This document shows, piece after piece, positions 12,500 through 24,000 of a stretch of 64,000 nucleotides of DNA; positions within the stretch are counted from its first letter, which is position 1; every line of letters starts with the position of its first letter. The notes under the pieces are model-generated. The model had not been told where the DNA came from. It made no database searches and was given only the letters and a program-made list of their open reading frames with translations. The DNA is from Phlebotomus papatasi (Eukaryota > Arthropoda > Insecta > Diptera > Psychodidae). The DNA lies in contig NC_077222.1 of NCBI RefSeq assembly GCF_024763615.1, positions 8,370,001 to 8,434,000 of the forward strand, written 5' to 3'. The position numbers and the translations under genes are program-made.

Positions 12500-12915
12500 G
12501 TCTAGTAAGATTTCAGTTTTGTCTATGGGTCGGTTATATTCCTTTCGGAACCGCTGTACCCAGGCCATTTGGGCCCATTATGCACTCCCCATTATTCCAT
12601 TCCATCTTAACCTCCAAGGCGGTCTTCCAGCTCCATATCTCGGCTTCTGTATGCCAGAGGTAGACAAACAGTGCCGTTTTCTTTATTGCGGCAGACCAGC
12701 CTTGTTTGGATCAGTTGCAGTGAATGTGTATTTGTATCGACAGATCTCTTTATGCCGAACTCGTTTCTGTACCAGCCTCTCGAGTTTAGTCGATTGATTG
12801 TCAATGCATTAGGCATTACTTTTTCATCCATTCACTGGACTAATTTGATACTACTGCTGAAAAATCTGCAGCTGTCGCGTCTTGAACCCGAGACCTCACA
12901 GTCATAGACCGACTT
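12500..12915 (-). mobile_element. SINE-like element with tRNA-type box B
   Basis: On the minus strand it begins near 12915 with a tRNA T-arm-like stretch (GGTCTCGGGTTCAAGACGCG). This is followed by about 380 bp markedly more GC-rich than its surroundings, ending in the region complementary to TTTTGTCTATGGGTCGG. No box A is visible, so the head is probably 5'-truncated. The overlapping ORFs here (12498-12907) have no recognisable protein motif. Confidence 0.5.
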
Positions 12916-13952
12916 CACACGTTACTTTTTGGAACGATGTAAATGTTTGAACAGTTCGATACTCAACCGTCTAAATGGTAACATCGTTTCAAAATGCGAT
13001 GTATGAAAATTAAGTGTATGTAATTGTCTAAGTAGTTTCCCAGAAACTCGACAAGAACTTCCCTATATCTAAGGAAAGAGACAACCAATCTCCGAAGCGT
13101 TGTAAGGCGAGAACATAGAGAAGTTTTTTTTACAAAAAAAAACTTGTAACGTTTATGAACTAATGTTCAAAATAACTAAATTTAGTTAGTATTCGGTATC
13201 GGTTTTTTTTAAAAGTATGTGGAATATTTCTCGGGTATTAATTAATTATCAAAAAGTATTATTTCTGAAAGTTATGCATGCGTAAAACTGACCCATCCTC
13301 CCTGAATATGACATTCATTTTATCCTAACTCTCCCCACATTTCGTAAATCGCGAAATATTGGGCCATATTTAGAAAAAGGATAATGCAGTTTTTTTCATT
13401 TTCTTATATGTTTTTGAAGCTGTCTCAGTTGATAAACTGTGTTGAACTTTCCCGATACGATGATATCATTTGCCCTTTGGGCATGCTGCATCTGATACGT
13501 TTTATCCCAAGTGGTCGTTGCAAATAAATAGGTTCTAGAGGAAAAAGCCACCAGGAAATCCAGCAAAAGATTCATGTTTTGCGGATGAAAATTATTTAGA
13601 ATTATACATAAATTCTGAAAAACGAAAAAAAATTTAGTTTCATTTTATAATTTTCTTCTTATAATTTTTGAAAATTATTTCATGTCTCAAGTAATGTCCT
13701 GGGAATACTTACGACTTAAGCAGAGAGTCGGATTACGTAATACTAAACAAAATAACAATTTGACTAAATTCTCATCAGTTTCCCACTAACTAAGCCATTT
13801 CTCGGCTTAATCCGAGAGACGGATTAATCAAAAACTGGTGGATATATGTAATGTGATCATTATTTTGATTATAATTACATTAAACCGTATCTCAAATTAA
13901 GTCGAAAGTGTGTCTGATCAAAATGTTACCTGGATAAATTTATTTTGACGTT
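12916..13952. other. No recognisable feature
   Basis: AT-rich. There is a short inverted pair of GAGAGNCGGATTA words near 13725 and 13820. Nothing assignable. Confidence 0.35.
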
Positions 13953-14175
13953 TAGGGGAAAGCGCGCTAACTTCGGACGATTTATGCTTCGCACAAAACA
14001 TTTTTTTTTCAATGTGTTATAAATGAATTTGGCCAATTGTAATATTATATTTTAATAGCTAGTCTAATGCCTCAAGTATTCGGAAAAGAGCCATGGGTGA
14101 AATCCATAAGGATCATAGAGAAAAAATTGAATTGTCCGAAGCTTGAGTCGTCCGAAGGTAGCGTGCTTTGCCCTA
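13953..14175. mobile_element. MITE family B, copy 2 (complete)
   Basis: 223 bp with inverted repeats of about 40 bp. TAGGGGAAAGCGCGCTAACT at the left pairs with CCGAAGGTAGCGTGCTTTGC then CCTA at the right. Bounded by TA. Confidence 0.88.
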
Positions 14176-16148
14176 TTCGGTTTCAAACGGTTCTTCTTTA
14201 CCCCTGGTCTAGGGCATTAGGTTCCCTTATCATGTTTATCATCAATGGGTGAAGAAGTATGGTTAGCGAGTGAAACGTTAGTGACAGATCAGTTCATCAA
14301 CTGATTAAGTCCAGTTAGTCACTCTGATTAAATAATCAGTCTAATCAGTCTGTAAGATCGGCTGATAGTACCGAACAGTCTCTATGATTTGTTCATATTG
14401 CACCGATCAATCTCTATGATCTCCCTGCTTAATGTCATGTATAAAAAATAGGACTAGCTCGCAAAATTTGGATAGGAGCAGACGTCTTACAATGAACAGC
14501 ACGTAGCAGATGTGTAGGATTTGCAAAGAGTTAGTACAGTATTTGTATATGTGCAGAAACGCAGCAATGAACATGAAAAAGAAGGAGGTGAAACTATATG
14601 AGATTTATTTAGTAAACATATTTAATTACACCGTAAGTGTTCAATCAGTGTCTTGATAATTTAATTAAACCATCACGAGAACTAATCATGAGATGAAATA
14701 TTATTAGTTTAAGTTTGGTGTTAATTTCAAAATTAAATTCAATATTCTGCGGAAAATTCTCTGAGTTAGTTTCTGGGTCGAAGGTATAAGACTATGGCAC
14801 ATTGTATAACAATCTTTTGTGAATTCAGTAGAATATTCTCATTCGCTGAGAATAGCACTGAATTAAATTTTTGTGTGTTGATAAAAGGAAGATTATTGCT
14901 GGAATAGGTACAAAGACAGGAGTGACACAGTTCCTGAAGAGATCTCTCACTCAGTTTCGCCAGCGTAAATAGAAGAAGAAAGCAATTATAAGAAACAAAG
15001 ATTTTATTGTTGAAAATCTTAGGTATGGTAACTTGAGTGGGTATTTATTTGATTTGAAGTAGTCTCCTCTGCGTTAATCTAATTTATGCTCAAAAGGAAT
15101 TACAACTTGAGATAGATGAATTGGATTACACTGAGGTAAATTGAATAAGCCACAAATGTTTTAAACAACTAATTGATCAGCGAAGGGGCGTTTTATATTT
15201 GCCATTTGAGACAGCACCAAAGACTTCAATAGACTGTCAATCAATCACTTACTTTCCCACCCTTTGCCCAAATATTATTATCGCGCCCCTTTTCCTGTGC
15301 ACTCCTTTTCATGATTGACACGATATTTAATTTAAAATTGCAAATAAAATAAGTTTTTTATCATATTACCTTTTTGATGTGGTTTGTTTTTCATTAAATA
15401 AGGGAATTTTCGTTAGCATTTGTTTTGGTTAATATTTAAACACTGTTCAAAACTATTGTATTGAACTTAGGTACTGAAATATGCATCCTGGTATGTAAAT
15501 ATAGAGTATGTAAATACAATTTTAAATATTTAGTCCTTTTATTTTCCGCACTCACACAGAATGTCACAATGTTGTCACGCAACGTTCCGTGCAGTTTATA
15601 GCTATTTTATCACTCAACATTTAGATTATTGATACGCCACAGGGGATGAATTAAGGTATATCATGTATCATCTATAAACTTGAAGAAGAATCCTTTAAAA
15701 GTTTCATTGTAAGTCAGCGAAAAAATGTGAAAGCTACAGAAAAAAAATCCCAACAAACATACAAAAATATAGGGGTTGGTAAAAAAAGAATCCATACTAT
15801 CATGACTACATAACAGTGAGAAAATTATGTGATAAATTCAATTTACACGCGAGAATTTTATCACGCATTACACCACCCAGAAAACCACCTTCATTTAGGT
15901 AATTGCATAAAAGACTCAGCAAAAATTTTCAAGTACAAGTTCGCCAAGAAAATAAAATCTGTCTTACATTTCTGTGTAATTTTATTTCAAGCCTCTTAGA
16001 CTTTTTATGTTCCGTTAAATATTTATGCTATTACTTTGCCAAAAATTCCATTTGGACCGTCTTACAGAAGTATAGGAAGTTGGTCTAGTGGAGAAAAATT
16101 AGAATTTTTCTTCCACGTTGCAGCTTATTTTCTAATTGAATAGATAAG
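14176..16148. other. No recognisable feature (2 kb)
   Basis: 14275-14420 is locally repetitive in CTGATTA/AATCAGT words. The rest is unremarkable AT-rich DNA. Confidence 0.35.
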
Positions 16149-16372
16149 TAGGGGAAAGTGGGGCACCTTTGAATTAAAGCAGCTTTGAAATTTCGATATT
16201 TTTTTATTTTTATTTTAAAATTAAACTCAACCTTTTCATGATATAATTTAGCTCCACAAACCAATTGTGAAGCTTTGTTACATCATGATAAGGTTCAATT
16301 TGATTTAAAAATAGGGGGAAAGAGTCCAATTGCAAAGCTGCCCCAATTCAAAGGCGCCCCACTTACCCCCTA
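16149..16372. mobile_element. MITE family D, copy 1
   Basis: 224 bp. TAGGGGAAAGTGGGGCACCT at the left, reverse complement of the same at the right (GGCGCCCCACTTACCCCCTA), with AAAGCAGCTTTG next inward. The interior GAGCTAAATNATATCATGA is shared with copy 2 at 55790. Confidence 0.87.
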
Positions 16373-16490
16373 TAGGGGAGGGAGGGGTACTTTCATACAG
16401 CAATTTGCGTTTACATTTTAAAGCTGTTAGAACAGGATGAAGGGAACTTCAGCTTGCTAATCATCTTTCCTTAAAATGAAAGTAGGGGAA
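16373..16490. repeat. Solo TA-GGGG termini, unpaired
   Basis: TAGGGGAGGGAGGGGTACTT at 16373 directly follows D1, and TAGGGGAAAATGGGGAAG lies at 16483. A short inverted TACTTTCAT/ATGAAAGTA links them. Probably remains of one or two further elements with these ends. Confidence 0.45.
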
Positions 16491-17109
16491 AATGGGGAAG
16501 AATCAGTCGGGGGTAGAATTAGACAGCGGACTTTTATTATTTGCCTTAGAAAAAATATTGTGCAAAGCACTATTTATTCAGAGTAAACCAAGCGCCTGGC
16601 AAGTTTGCCTCTTTATTTGGAGCTATTTGATGCCAATTCCTAAATTGATCTCGGACTCAGCTCACAGTGCTCCAAGAAATAAAATTATTTAAACAAAAAT
16701 TTAGTATATTTATCCCTCCATACGGAAAGGTATCTTATAATACGGAAATACTTCTCACTTTTTAAATATTTAGCATAACGATCACGAGTGCAGAAAAATT
16801 TCCATACGTATTTCTATGTGAAAGTGAGAAATTGGCTTCAACTTTGAAGGCCACTCGCCGGGGACTAGGAGTAAACACCTCCCCCTCTCCCAATCTGATT
16901 CAAAGATTTTTTCATAAATTAAACATGACGAAAAATTTCATTTGTTACCTAATTCTGCTCCGGTTTTTCCTATTTAATTTTGACAAGTTTCTAGATGACC
17001 TGGGAAATTTTGAATGAGGCCATTCATAGAGAAAATTCACTGCTTTCCAATTTTAAGGTCTAAATAGACTTAAACTGATCTTTGAGAATATTTAGTCTAT
17101 AAAATGAAT
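16491..17109. other. No recognisable feature
   Basis: Short ORFs only (up to 66 codons); no conserved motif. Confidence 0.35.
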
Positions 17110-17337
17110 GAAGAAAGATTGTGAAAGTGATTGAAGATACTTCTGTTCGCTTTGTACGTAATCCCAAGAAATTTTAGTGTTTGTGCACAGAGAGGCGACA
17201 ATCAGAACCAGTGATTCCTAACCCACAAATTTAACCCAAATAGAGACAGGAAAAAATTCCAGCCTCTACCCAGGCTTGAACTAGGGGCCTTTCGCTGTCT
17301 AGGCGAATGTTCTACCAACTGAGCTATGGGGGCACTG
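17110..17337 (-). mobile_element. tRNA-derived SINE-like unit (head 17262-17333)
   Basis: On the minus strand 17333-17262 folds as a 72-nt tRNA cloverleaf. Box A is TAGCTCAGTTGGTAGAAC, the anticodon stem TTCGC/GCGAA encloses the loop CTAGACA (AGA at the anticodon position), the variable loop is 5 nt, and the T-arm is CCTAG-TTCAAGC-CTGGG. The acceptor stem pairs at 5 of 7 positions. A unique tail follows (CTCTGTGCACAAACAC and on). The tail recurs without a head at 17475-17575, so this is a SINE rather than a working tRNA gene. Confidence 0.65.
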
Positions 17338-17474
17338 GCTCTGATTGTCTTTGCCGCTAATCTCAACCAATTGCCGTGTGTACTTCAACTTGTTTTCGAC
17401 TCAGTAAGAACCTTGAGAAATGGTATCATGTGTATGTGTACATTTTAACCAGCAGCCCATGTTTGCCATGGAGA

Positions 17475-17575
17475 ATTAATTTATTGTGAAAATGATTCAA
17501 CAGACTTCTGTTCGCTTGGTACGCAATCCCAAAAAATTCTGTGTTTGTGCACAGAGAGCGACAATCAGAAAGATT
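17475..17575 (-). mobile_element. SINE tail, headless second copy
   Basis: Repeats ACTTCTGTTCGCTTNGTACG, AATCCCAANAAATT and GTGTTTGTGCACAGAGAG from 17142-17215 in the same orientation, without the tRNA-like head. Confidence 0.65.
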
Positions 17576-18353
17576 ACTCAGAAAAACTATGCAAGCCATT
17601 GTGAAAGAACCTGGACCTAGGGGCAGATCTAGGACAATGAGGCTAAATCAAATTCAGGATCTTGCCTTGGAGTAACTTGGTATCGAGTGCGAACATCCTT
17701 CTGAAGTGGCGGGGGCGTAGGCTGCTCACCTGGGTGGCGTGGGCTTGTTATCCCGACAAAAATCTCAAAAATTCTGGGGTAATTATTAACCGTACATGGG
17801 GTAATTTGTGACATTTTGATAAAGTATTTATGATTTTTTTTAAGTAAAAGAAATAACAAGTATGAGGGTATTCTGTAACACTCTGGCAATGCCATATGAC
17901 AAATCGAGTTCGAATTTTAGGAGAGCTTTTCGAAAAAGTGATTTTACAACCATGACATTGCCATATGGCATTGTTAGAAGTCAAATATTTGACATTTCTA
18001 GCAAATAAATCAACTAAGACGGATTGTATTTGCAAAATATCATTAAGGAAAGAGATTTTATTAAAAACTAATAATCTGCATTTTCGAGCGTGTGTGATAT
18101 GAGAAAAAAGTTCAATTGACATTGTCAGGTTTCAAACTCACGGACAATATCACAAGAATTACAGAACTTCCCTACAGGTGACATATTTGAAAATACATTT
18201 CAAAGTAATTTTTCAAATGAAATGAGAAAATGTTCAAATGCTGGTTTAGAAAAACCAGTAAAGGCAAATTGTAGACAAGTGTATCCAATGCCGTTATTGA
18301 AACATTTAACCCCGAGTGGTAATTTTAATAAAAGATTTTATTAAAGGTTTATA
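17576..18353. other. Unassigned; short inverted repeat around CATATGGCA
   Basis: GGCAATGCCATATGAC at 17884 and GACATTGCCATATGGCATTG at 17954 form an imperfect inverted repeat. The 124-codon open frame on the minus strand (17748-18122) runs through it and has no recognisable domain. Confidence 0.35.
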
Positions 18354-18604
18354 CACTGAGAGAAATCCGAAAAAGTTAAAATAATATTCCGGAAATGTTA
18401 ATTTTTCCCTGCATTATTAATCCGAAATCTGTGTAAATATTATGCTTTTTAGGTGTATTACGGGTTAAAGTTACCCTTTTCATGTTAATTTTACACTTAA
18501 AAAAAATCTAAAATTAACATTAAAAAATGTTGATATATTTTTACACCTAAAAAGTGTTAAAGTTACGAGGAAAAAAAGTTAGTCGCACCCCTTTTTTCTC
18601 AATG
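18354..18604. mobile_element. MITE family C, copy 3
   Basis: 251 bp, opposite orientation to C1 and C2, ends CACTGAGA / TTTTTTCTCAATG, flanked by TA at both sides. Confidence 0.87.
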
Positions 18605-19180
18605 TAGGACCAAAGTTCTTTGGAAAATTCCCAAACTTACAAGAAATTGAAGAACAACCCCTATTCTACAAACATTTAGTAACCTGGCTGATACATTGAG
18701 TACTTTATTTGAATTATGGGTAAGAAAACTAACTGCTTACCAATTGTATGAAAGAAAGACGATCAGAGTAATACCTGAACTTGTCGTGTTAATTTAGCCG
18801 ATGTATAAATTTGAGAAAAATAGTTTAATTGAAATAAGGGTGAAAGGAATACCTATTGACACTTTCAGTATACCGTTTTGGATAATGAAATTTGAACATC
18901 TCTCTTTATAATAAGAGGTAGATTACAGAAAAAAATGTTACTACTAATTATTTTTTATTAGTTACATTAAATAAATTCCAGCATTTTGACAAAAGTGTCA
19001 ATATGGGTTCCCTGTCGAAGAGATGTTCCTTTGACCCTACGTATTTGAATTTGTTGCATAGAAAAATATTTTAGAAAGTGGGATCAAAAATTGATTTTAG
19101 AAGCCTTCTTTTGATCTCTTTTATCTTGGTCTTGGGAGATAAAGATACTCAAAATATATTTAAAAAAAAACACAGAGGAA
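18605..19180. other. No recognisable feature
   Basis: AT-rich; no repeat or coding signal identified. Confidence 0.35.
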
Positions 19181-19397
19181 TATGGGAAACTGGAGCACCA
19201 ATGAATACGGGGCAGCACCAAACATTGATTTTTATTTCTAAACTACTTGGACTATCTTGACCATTTCTTCAGTGGACAAGCATCCCTATAAGTTTCTGTA
19301 AATTCCTGTAGGTCTTGCCCTCTGAAGTGTACTATTTGATTAAAAAATCGCAGTATTCGATGCTACCCCGTGTTCGGTGGTGCCCCAGTTTTCCCTA
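19181..19397. mobile_element. MITE family E
   Basis: 217 bp. GGGAAACTGGAGCACCAATG, then AATACGGGGCAGCACC at the left, mirrored by GGTGCTACCCC-type sequence and GGTGCCCCAGTTTTCCCTA at the right. Member of the TA-GGG group. Confidence 0.75.
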
Positions 19398-19924
19398 TTT
19401 TGTTAAGTCATTCTGTAAGAAAGAGCATTTAAATATTTTACGTACTTTTTCAATTCGCATACACTAAACTTTTTAATATGTGTTCTTTAGATATATACTA
19501 TTAAATTATCATATTCATAGTAATAGTATTATAGATTGATGTTTTAAAACATCAAACTATTACATATTTATAATTTTTAAAAAAATATATTGAGTTTACA
19601 GAAATGAGTTCTTGCAATCGATTTACAATTACCAAGGGATTTATCCAAGGTATTTGAGTTTAGTTTTAATTTAAATTAAATAAATTTACTTTCATTTTTT
19701 TGTCTGATACTGCTTCTTTCTCTTTTACTATTTCACTGTGTATTCCCTACTGACCTTGTAAGGAAATTCAAATACAATATTAAGAGCAAATATTTTCTAG
19801 CTCCATTAAAAGTTTCCGGGAATTGTAATAATATTTGTTATTCGTGAAATACGAGCTAAAGTGTTTCATGTAAATTATGTTTGTCTTTATATTCAAAAAA
19901 AAATTACTACGATATGATTACGTA
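19398..19924. other. No recognisable feature
   Basis: Very AT-rich; nothing assignable. Confidence 0.35.
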
Positions 19925-21518
19925 CACTGCTGGCAATAATCATAGCTCCACTTTTTCATACTGGAAAAACTTTGAAAAAAAATTTTTTTGGAAAAAAATA
20001 AAAAAATCATTTGAAGGTATTTTCAAACCGATATGAAAAATTGCCATTTGAATTTCATATCGTTAGAACTGTGAGTACTGTAATAGAATCTTTATCAAAA
20101 TGGCGATTTTCGGGTAGCAATAATTATAGCTCCACTCAATAAATTTGGCTTCAGGGTATTTATTTTCAATCAGTGAAGGTAAATATCTTTTAGTAATTCA
20201 ATTAATAACTTTATTAATCTAATTAGAATCATTTTTATAAAGTTTTTCATGAATTTTGCTGAAATTTTGTAAGAAAAATGTTTAATGAACAAAAATAAGG
20301 GATTAATTAAGGTCTTCAAAGGGATGAAAATTGACAACCAAAAAATTTCCATAAAAATGACAAGATCCTATCACCTTTCATCCGAATTTGTCCATATTGT
20401 CGACATATATGCATTTTAAACCACTCCCAGGGCTAAAAATCTCCTTTTGTTAGAGGCAAAAGTGTTCAATTTTCCGTGTTACAGTCGAAAAAAACAAGTT
20501 TTCTACCGAAATTTGATGTAAAACAATGCTGACTGCTTAGTCTCATCATGTTCTGTTGATCCTGCCTCAAAACAGAATTCCAAGTGACTAAGGTGGTCTT
20601 TAGAATAATGAAATAAAAAAATATCAAAAAGAAGCTTATTGCAGTTTGATGAACAAAAGGTGTTTTACCTAATTTAAGTGGTACAAAATTATTTTTTTCG
20701 ACTAAAAAAATTGATAGGTCTTGTCTTAACTTGTTTTCTGTCTGAAAAAATAATTTTAAACCACTTAAATGCCGTAAAATACTTTCTATTCATCAAACTG
20801 CAATAAGCTTCTTTTTGATATTTTTTTATCTCATTATTCTGAAGACCACCTTAGTCACTTGGAATTCTGTTTTGGGGCAGGATCAACAGAACATGATGAG
20901 ACTAAGCAGTCAGCATTGTTTTACATCAAATTTCGGTAGAAAACTTGTTTTTTTCGACTGTAACACGGAAAATTGAACACTTTTGCCTCTAACAAAAGGA
21001 GATTTTTAGCCCTGGGAGTGGTTTAAAATGCATATATGTCGGCTATATGGACAAATTAGGATGAAAGGTGATAGGATCTTGTCATTTTTATGGAAATTTT
21101 TTGGTTGTCAATTTTCATCCCTTTCAAGACCTTAATTAATCCCTTATTTTTGTTCATTAAACATTTTTCTTACAAAATTTCAGCAAAATTCATGAAAAAC
21201 TTTATAAAAATGATTCTAATTAGATTAATAAAGTTATTAATTGAATTACTAAAAGATATTTACCTTCACTGTTTGAAAATAAATACCCTGAAGCCAAATT
21301 TATTGAGTGGAGCTATAATTATTGCCACCCGAAAATCGCCATTTTGATAAAGATTCTATCACAGTACTCACAGTTCTAACGATATGAAATTCAAATGGCA
21401 ATTTTTTATATTGGTTTGAAAATACCTTCAAATGATATTTTTATTTTTTTTCCAAAAAAATTTTTTTTCAAAGTTTTTCCAGTATGAAAAAGTGGAGCTA
21501 TGATTATTGCCAGCAGTG
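19925..21518. mobile_element. 1.6-kb near-perfect palindromic foldback element
   Basis: The left arm 19925-20701 and right arm 20740-21518 are inverted copies with only scattered differences around a spacer of about 38 bp. The ends read CACTGCTGGCAATAATCATA and are flanked by TA on both sides. The ends resemble Tc1/mariner-type termini (GCTGGCAATAAT). The same 60-codon frame occurs in each arm on opposite strands (20170-20352 and 21090-21347) simply because the arms mirror each other; it has no known domain. No transposase. Confidence 0.92.
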
Positions 21519-22969
21519 TATACCTCAATTACATATAAACAGAAATTGAATATAATTAACTCTTTCCATCATATCAATATTTATGTACATTTCTGAAAGC
21601 ATCCTTGATGTCTTCAAAGTATGCTATCCTATGAGGTTTGAAAAAACCACAAACCACAATTTTAGTTCAACCACGAGCAATGATAAATATGTTTTTGCTG
21701 GTAGCTTCATATTCAACTAGATTTATAGGCAAAAGAATGAGAAGATAATCAAGCTGATTAATTGTTTTTGAGGTGAAAATAGCGTGGGGAAAATCATCAC
21801 AAAGAAAACATTCGAGATATTTTGGGTAAGTGTACTGACAAAGCAAATTCTATTGTAGGAAGTGCCTACGCATTGGTCACACCCAATGGATTTGCAAAAA
21901 TTTCACGAAATTTCAAGTGAAATTAGCGCTTTTTGGAATACATTTAGACATAAAAAATGTATATCTACCTTTAATTAAATGCAAAAGGAGAACCCTAATA
22001 AACAAAGCAGTGAATAACTTTATAGAGAGAAGTCATTTACTAAGGACTGACGGGACTGACCAACGTTCCTTTCTCGTCATTTCATCGCAACATTATAAAA
22101 TAACATAAAGCTTATGTTACGTTAGTCATTCTGCATCATTTCAGCCCAATGTTTAATGATACCATAGGAAGGAAGCTTAATCTCAGAGCATAAAACTCAA
22201 ATCACAAGCGAATTAGAGGGTCATCTGATGTAGTTGATTTTTCCTAAGCCGAATTTTCCATTTTCTGTTTAGCTTGTTTTAAATGTGGCGAAGCACACAT
22301 TTTGCAGCTATGCCTACAGCCAAAACATCATATTAACAATAATCTATGAGAGATTACAAAAATATCGTTTGGAGAGTGGTCCTGGAGAATGCTGGCGCGG
22401 AAAGTTAAATAAATAAAAAATTTATAGTTGAACTTGCGAAGGAAATGAATGTTTGTGGTTTCATTTTATAGACTTTACTTTGCATAAACATTCTATATAG
22501 AAATTTTTTTTTCGGTAAGACAGAGAAGGAAAAAACGATCATTTCCATCAAATTCATCATCACTTCCTTCGGAGCTATTTTGAAAATCAATAATCTGATT
22601 AGGGGTAAGAGTGTGTAAAATTTTTAAGTGAAGCGTATGAAAGGAAAATCGCATACACATCCCACTTCAATTATTAAACACATTTCGTTCGTTTTTTGGA
22701 CGATGAGTAGAGTTAAGGCACCCCTTTACGGTCAATTTGAGGAAATATCGACTGATTAGAATAAGACTCGAACTACATTATGCTGTCTTCCTTTTTATTC
22801 GTGTGAGCATTGATATAAACATCGAAATTTACTCCCTGTTATTCTAAATGATGCACAAATTTTCCTGAGTTACTTCCTTTGTTTCACAAAAATTTGAAAG
22901 ATAAATCTACAAAAATCTTAAATGTAAAAAAAGTAAATTGATTCCTTGTAATTTCCAAGGAACGTTAAA
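21519..22969. other. No recognisable feature
   Basis: AT-rich with chance ORFs up to 63 codons. Confidence 0.35.
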
Positions 22970-23086
22970 TTATCTTCAGACTAGAGGTTTAGCCAGTTCC
23001 CGAAGGTCTTGAAACCTTAAATAGCGAGCATTTTTTTGTTTTTTGTGAGCCTAATGAGTCATTTATCTTTAGTAATCCAATCCTAA
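22970..23086 (+). mobile_element. MITE family A, copy 3 (left part)
   Basis: TCTTCAGACTAGAGGTTTAG then CCAGTTCCCGAAGG and the family interior up to AATCCAATCCTAA, where copy 4 begins. Confidence 0.8.
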
Positions 23087-23422
23087 GGCCGTCTTCGAAC
23101 TAGAGGTTTATCCCAGTTTAAAGATCTCAAAATCCCAAATAGCAAACATTTTCTTTGCTTTTTCAAAGTCTAATAGGTCATTTATCCTCAATAATCCAAT
23201 CCCAAATTATTTTTTTTTTTAATTTTGATTGATAACAAGTTACAGCAGTTAACTCTTTAAGAACGAGTGGAACACAGGCGTTCCAAAAACAAACAAAAAA
23301 TTTGACCATAGAAAATTATTTTGACAACTAAGTTAGAAAAAGTTTTTTTTGTATATTTGGAACACTGGTGTCCCATTCGTTCTTAAAAGGTTAGACCATA
23401 TGGCTTAGGTTTGGACCCTGCA
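23087..23422 (+). mobile_element. MITE family A, copy 4 (carries U2)
   Basis: GGCCGTCTTCGAACTAGAGG at the left and a decayed right end (CCATATGGCTTAGGTTTGGA then CCCTGCA). TAA lies on both sides (23084-23086 and 23423-23425). The body is split by U2 after CAGTTA. Confidence 0.75.
23249..23393. mobile_element. MITE family U, copy 2 (inside A4)
   Basis: About 145 bp. CTCTTTAAGAACGAGTGGAA at the left, CCCATTCGTTCTTAAAAGG at the right, with TTA on both sides. It interrupts A4 between CAGTTA and the family segment corresponding to TTAAGCCATATGGC. Confidence 0.75.
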
Positions 23423-23606
23423 TAACGTTCAGTTCTGTGACTTAACTTCAATAAATTTTTGTCCAGGCTAATTCTTTTGGAAAATTTTGTCTAAAGGATA
23501 TTCCGGGTAAATGCTATTTCATTTAGAAAAATCCCAAAAATTGTTTGTTATTTAGGATTACTATACCTTAAAGAGCTCAGCTAAATCTTCAATCTTAAAT
23601 TCAACG

Positions 23607-23810
23607 AGGCTATTTACACCGCCGCAGTAGATTGGTATTGAACTGTTCCAAAATCGGATTTCGGATAATTAAGTCTTAATCTAAGGCAGTAATCTAAACT
23701 ATTTCATTGAGGTAATTTAGACTGTCGTATTAGATTCTTACTGAGTTGTCCCAAAAACGGATTTTGGAACAATTTAATCTCAATCCAATCCGGCGGTGTA
23801 AATGGCCTTA
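23607..23810. mobile_element. MITE family R, copy 1
   Basis: About 204 bp. AGGCTATTTACACCGCCGCA and, in reverse complement at the right, AAGGCCATTTACACCGCCGG. Inner repeats CCAAAATCGGATTT / AAACGGATTTTGG. Copy 2 is at 39776-39972. Confidence 0.87.
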
Positions 23811-24000
23811 ATATCTCTAACCAGTGTTTGTGTAAGAATTTCTAGATTATTGTTTAAATCTTCCAAAGTTCTATAATTTTTTTAAATTTTTTTTCTTTAT
23901 TCATTACGGTTTCAGTTGTTTAATGAAATGGGTTCATAAAAATGTTTTAAACTTATCACATCATAAAAAAATATTTGAAGGAGATGACTGATAAATTCCG

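Noticed and set aside
12498..12907. Overlapping open frames of 74-99 codons
   Set aside because: They lie in a GC-richer SINE-like repeat and read in both strands; no protein family recognised.
17262..17333. tRNA gene (AGA at the anticodon position)
   Set aside because: Two acceptor-stem mismatches, a D-stem mismatch, a serine anticodon without the long variable arm, and a SINE tail attached.
17748..18122. 124-codon minus-strand open frame
   Set aside because: Runs through an inverted repeat; no domain or supporting signals.
20170..21347. Pair of matching open frames on opposite strands
   Set aside because: They match because the DNA is a palindrome; the peptide is what AT-rich sequence encodes and has no domain.
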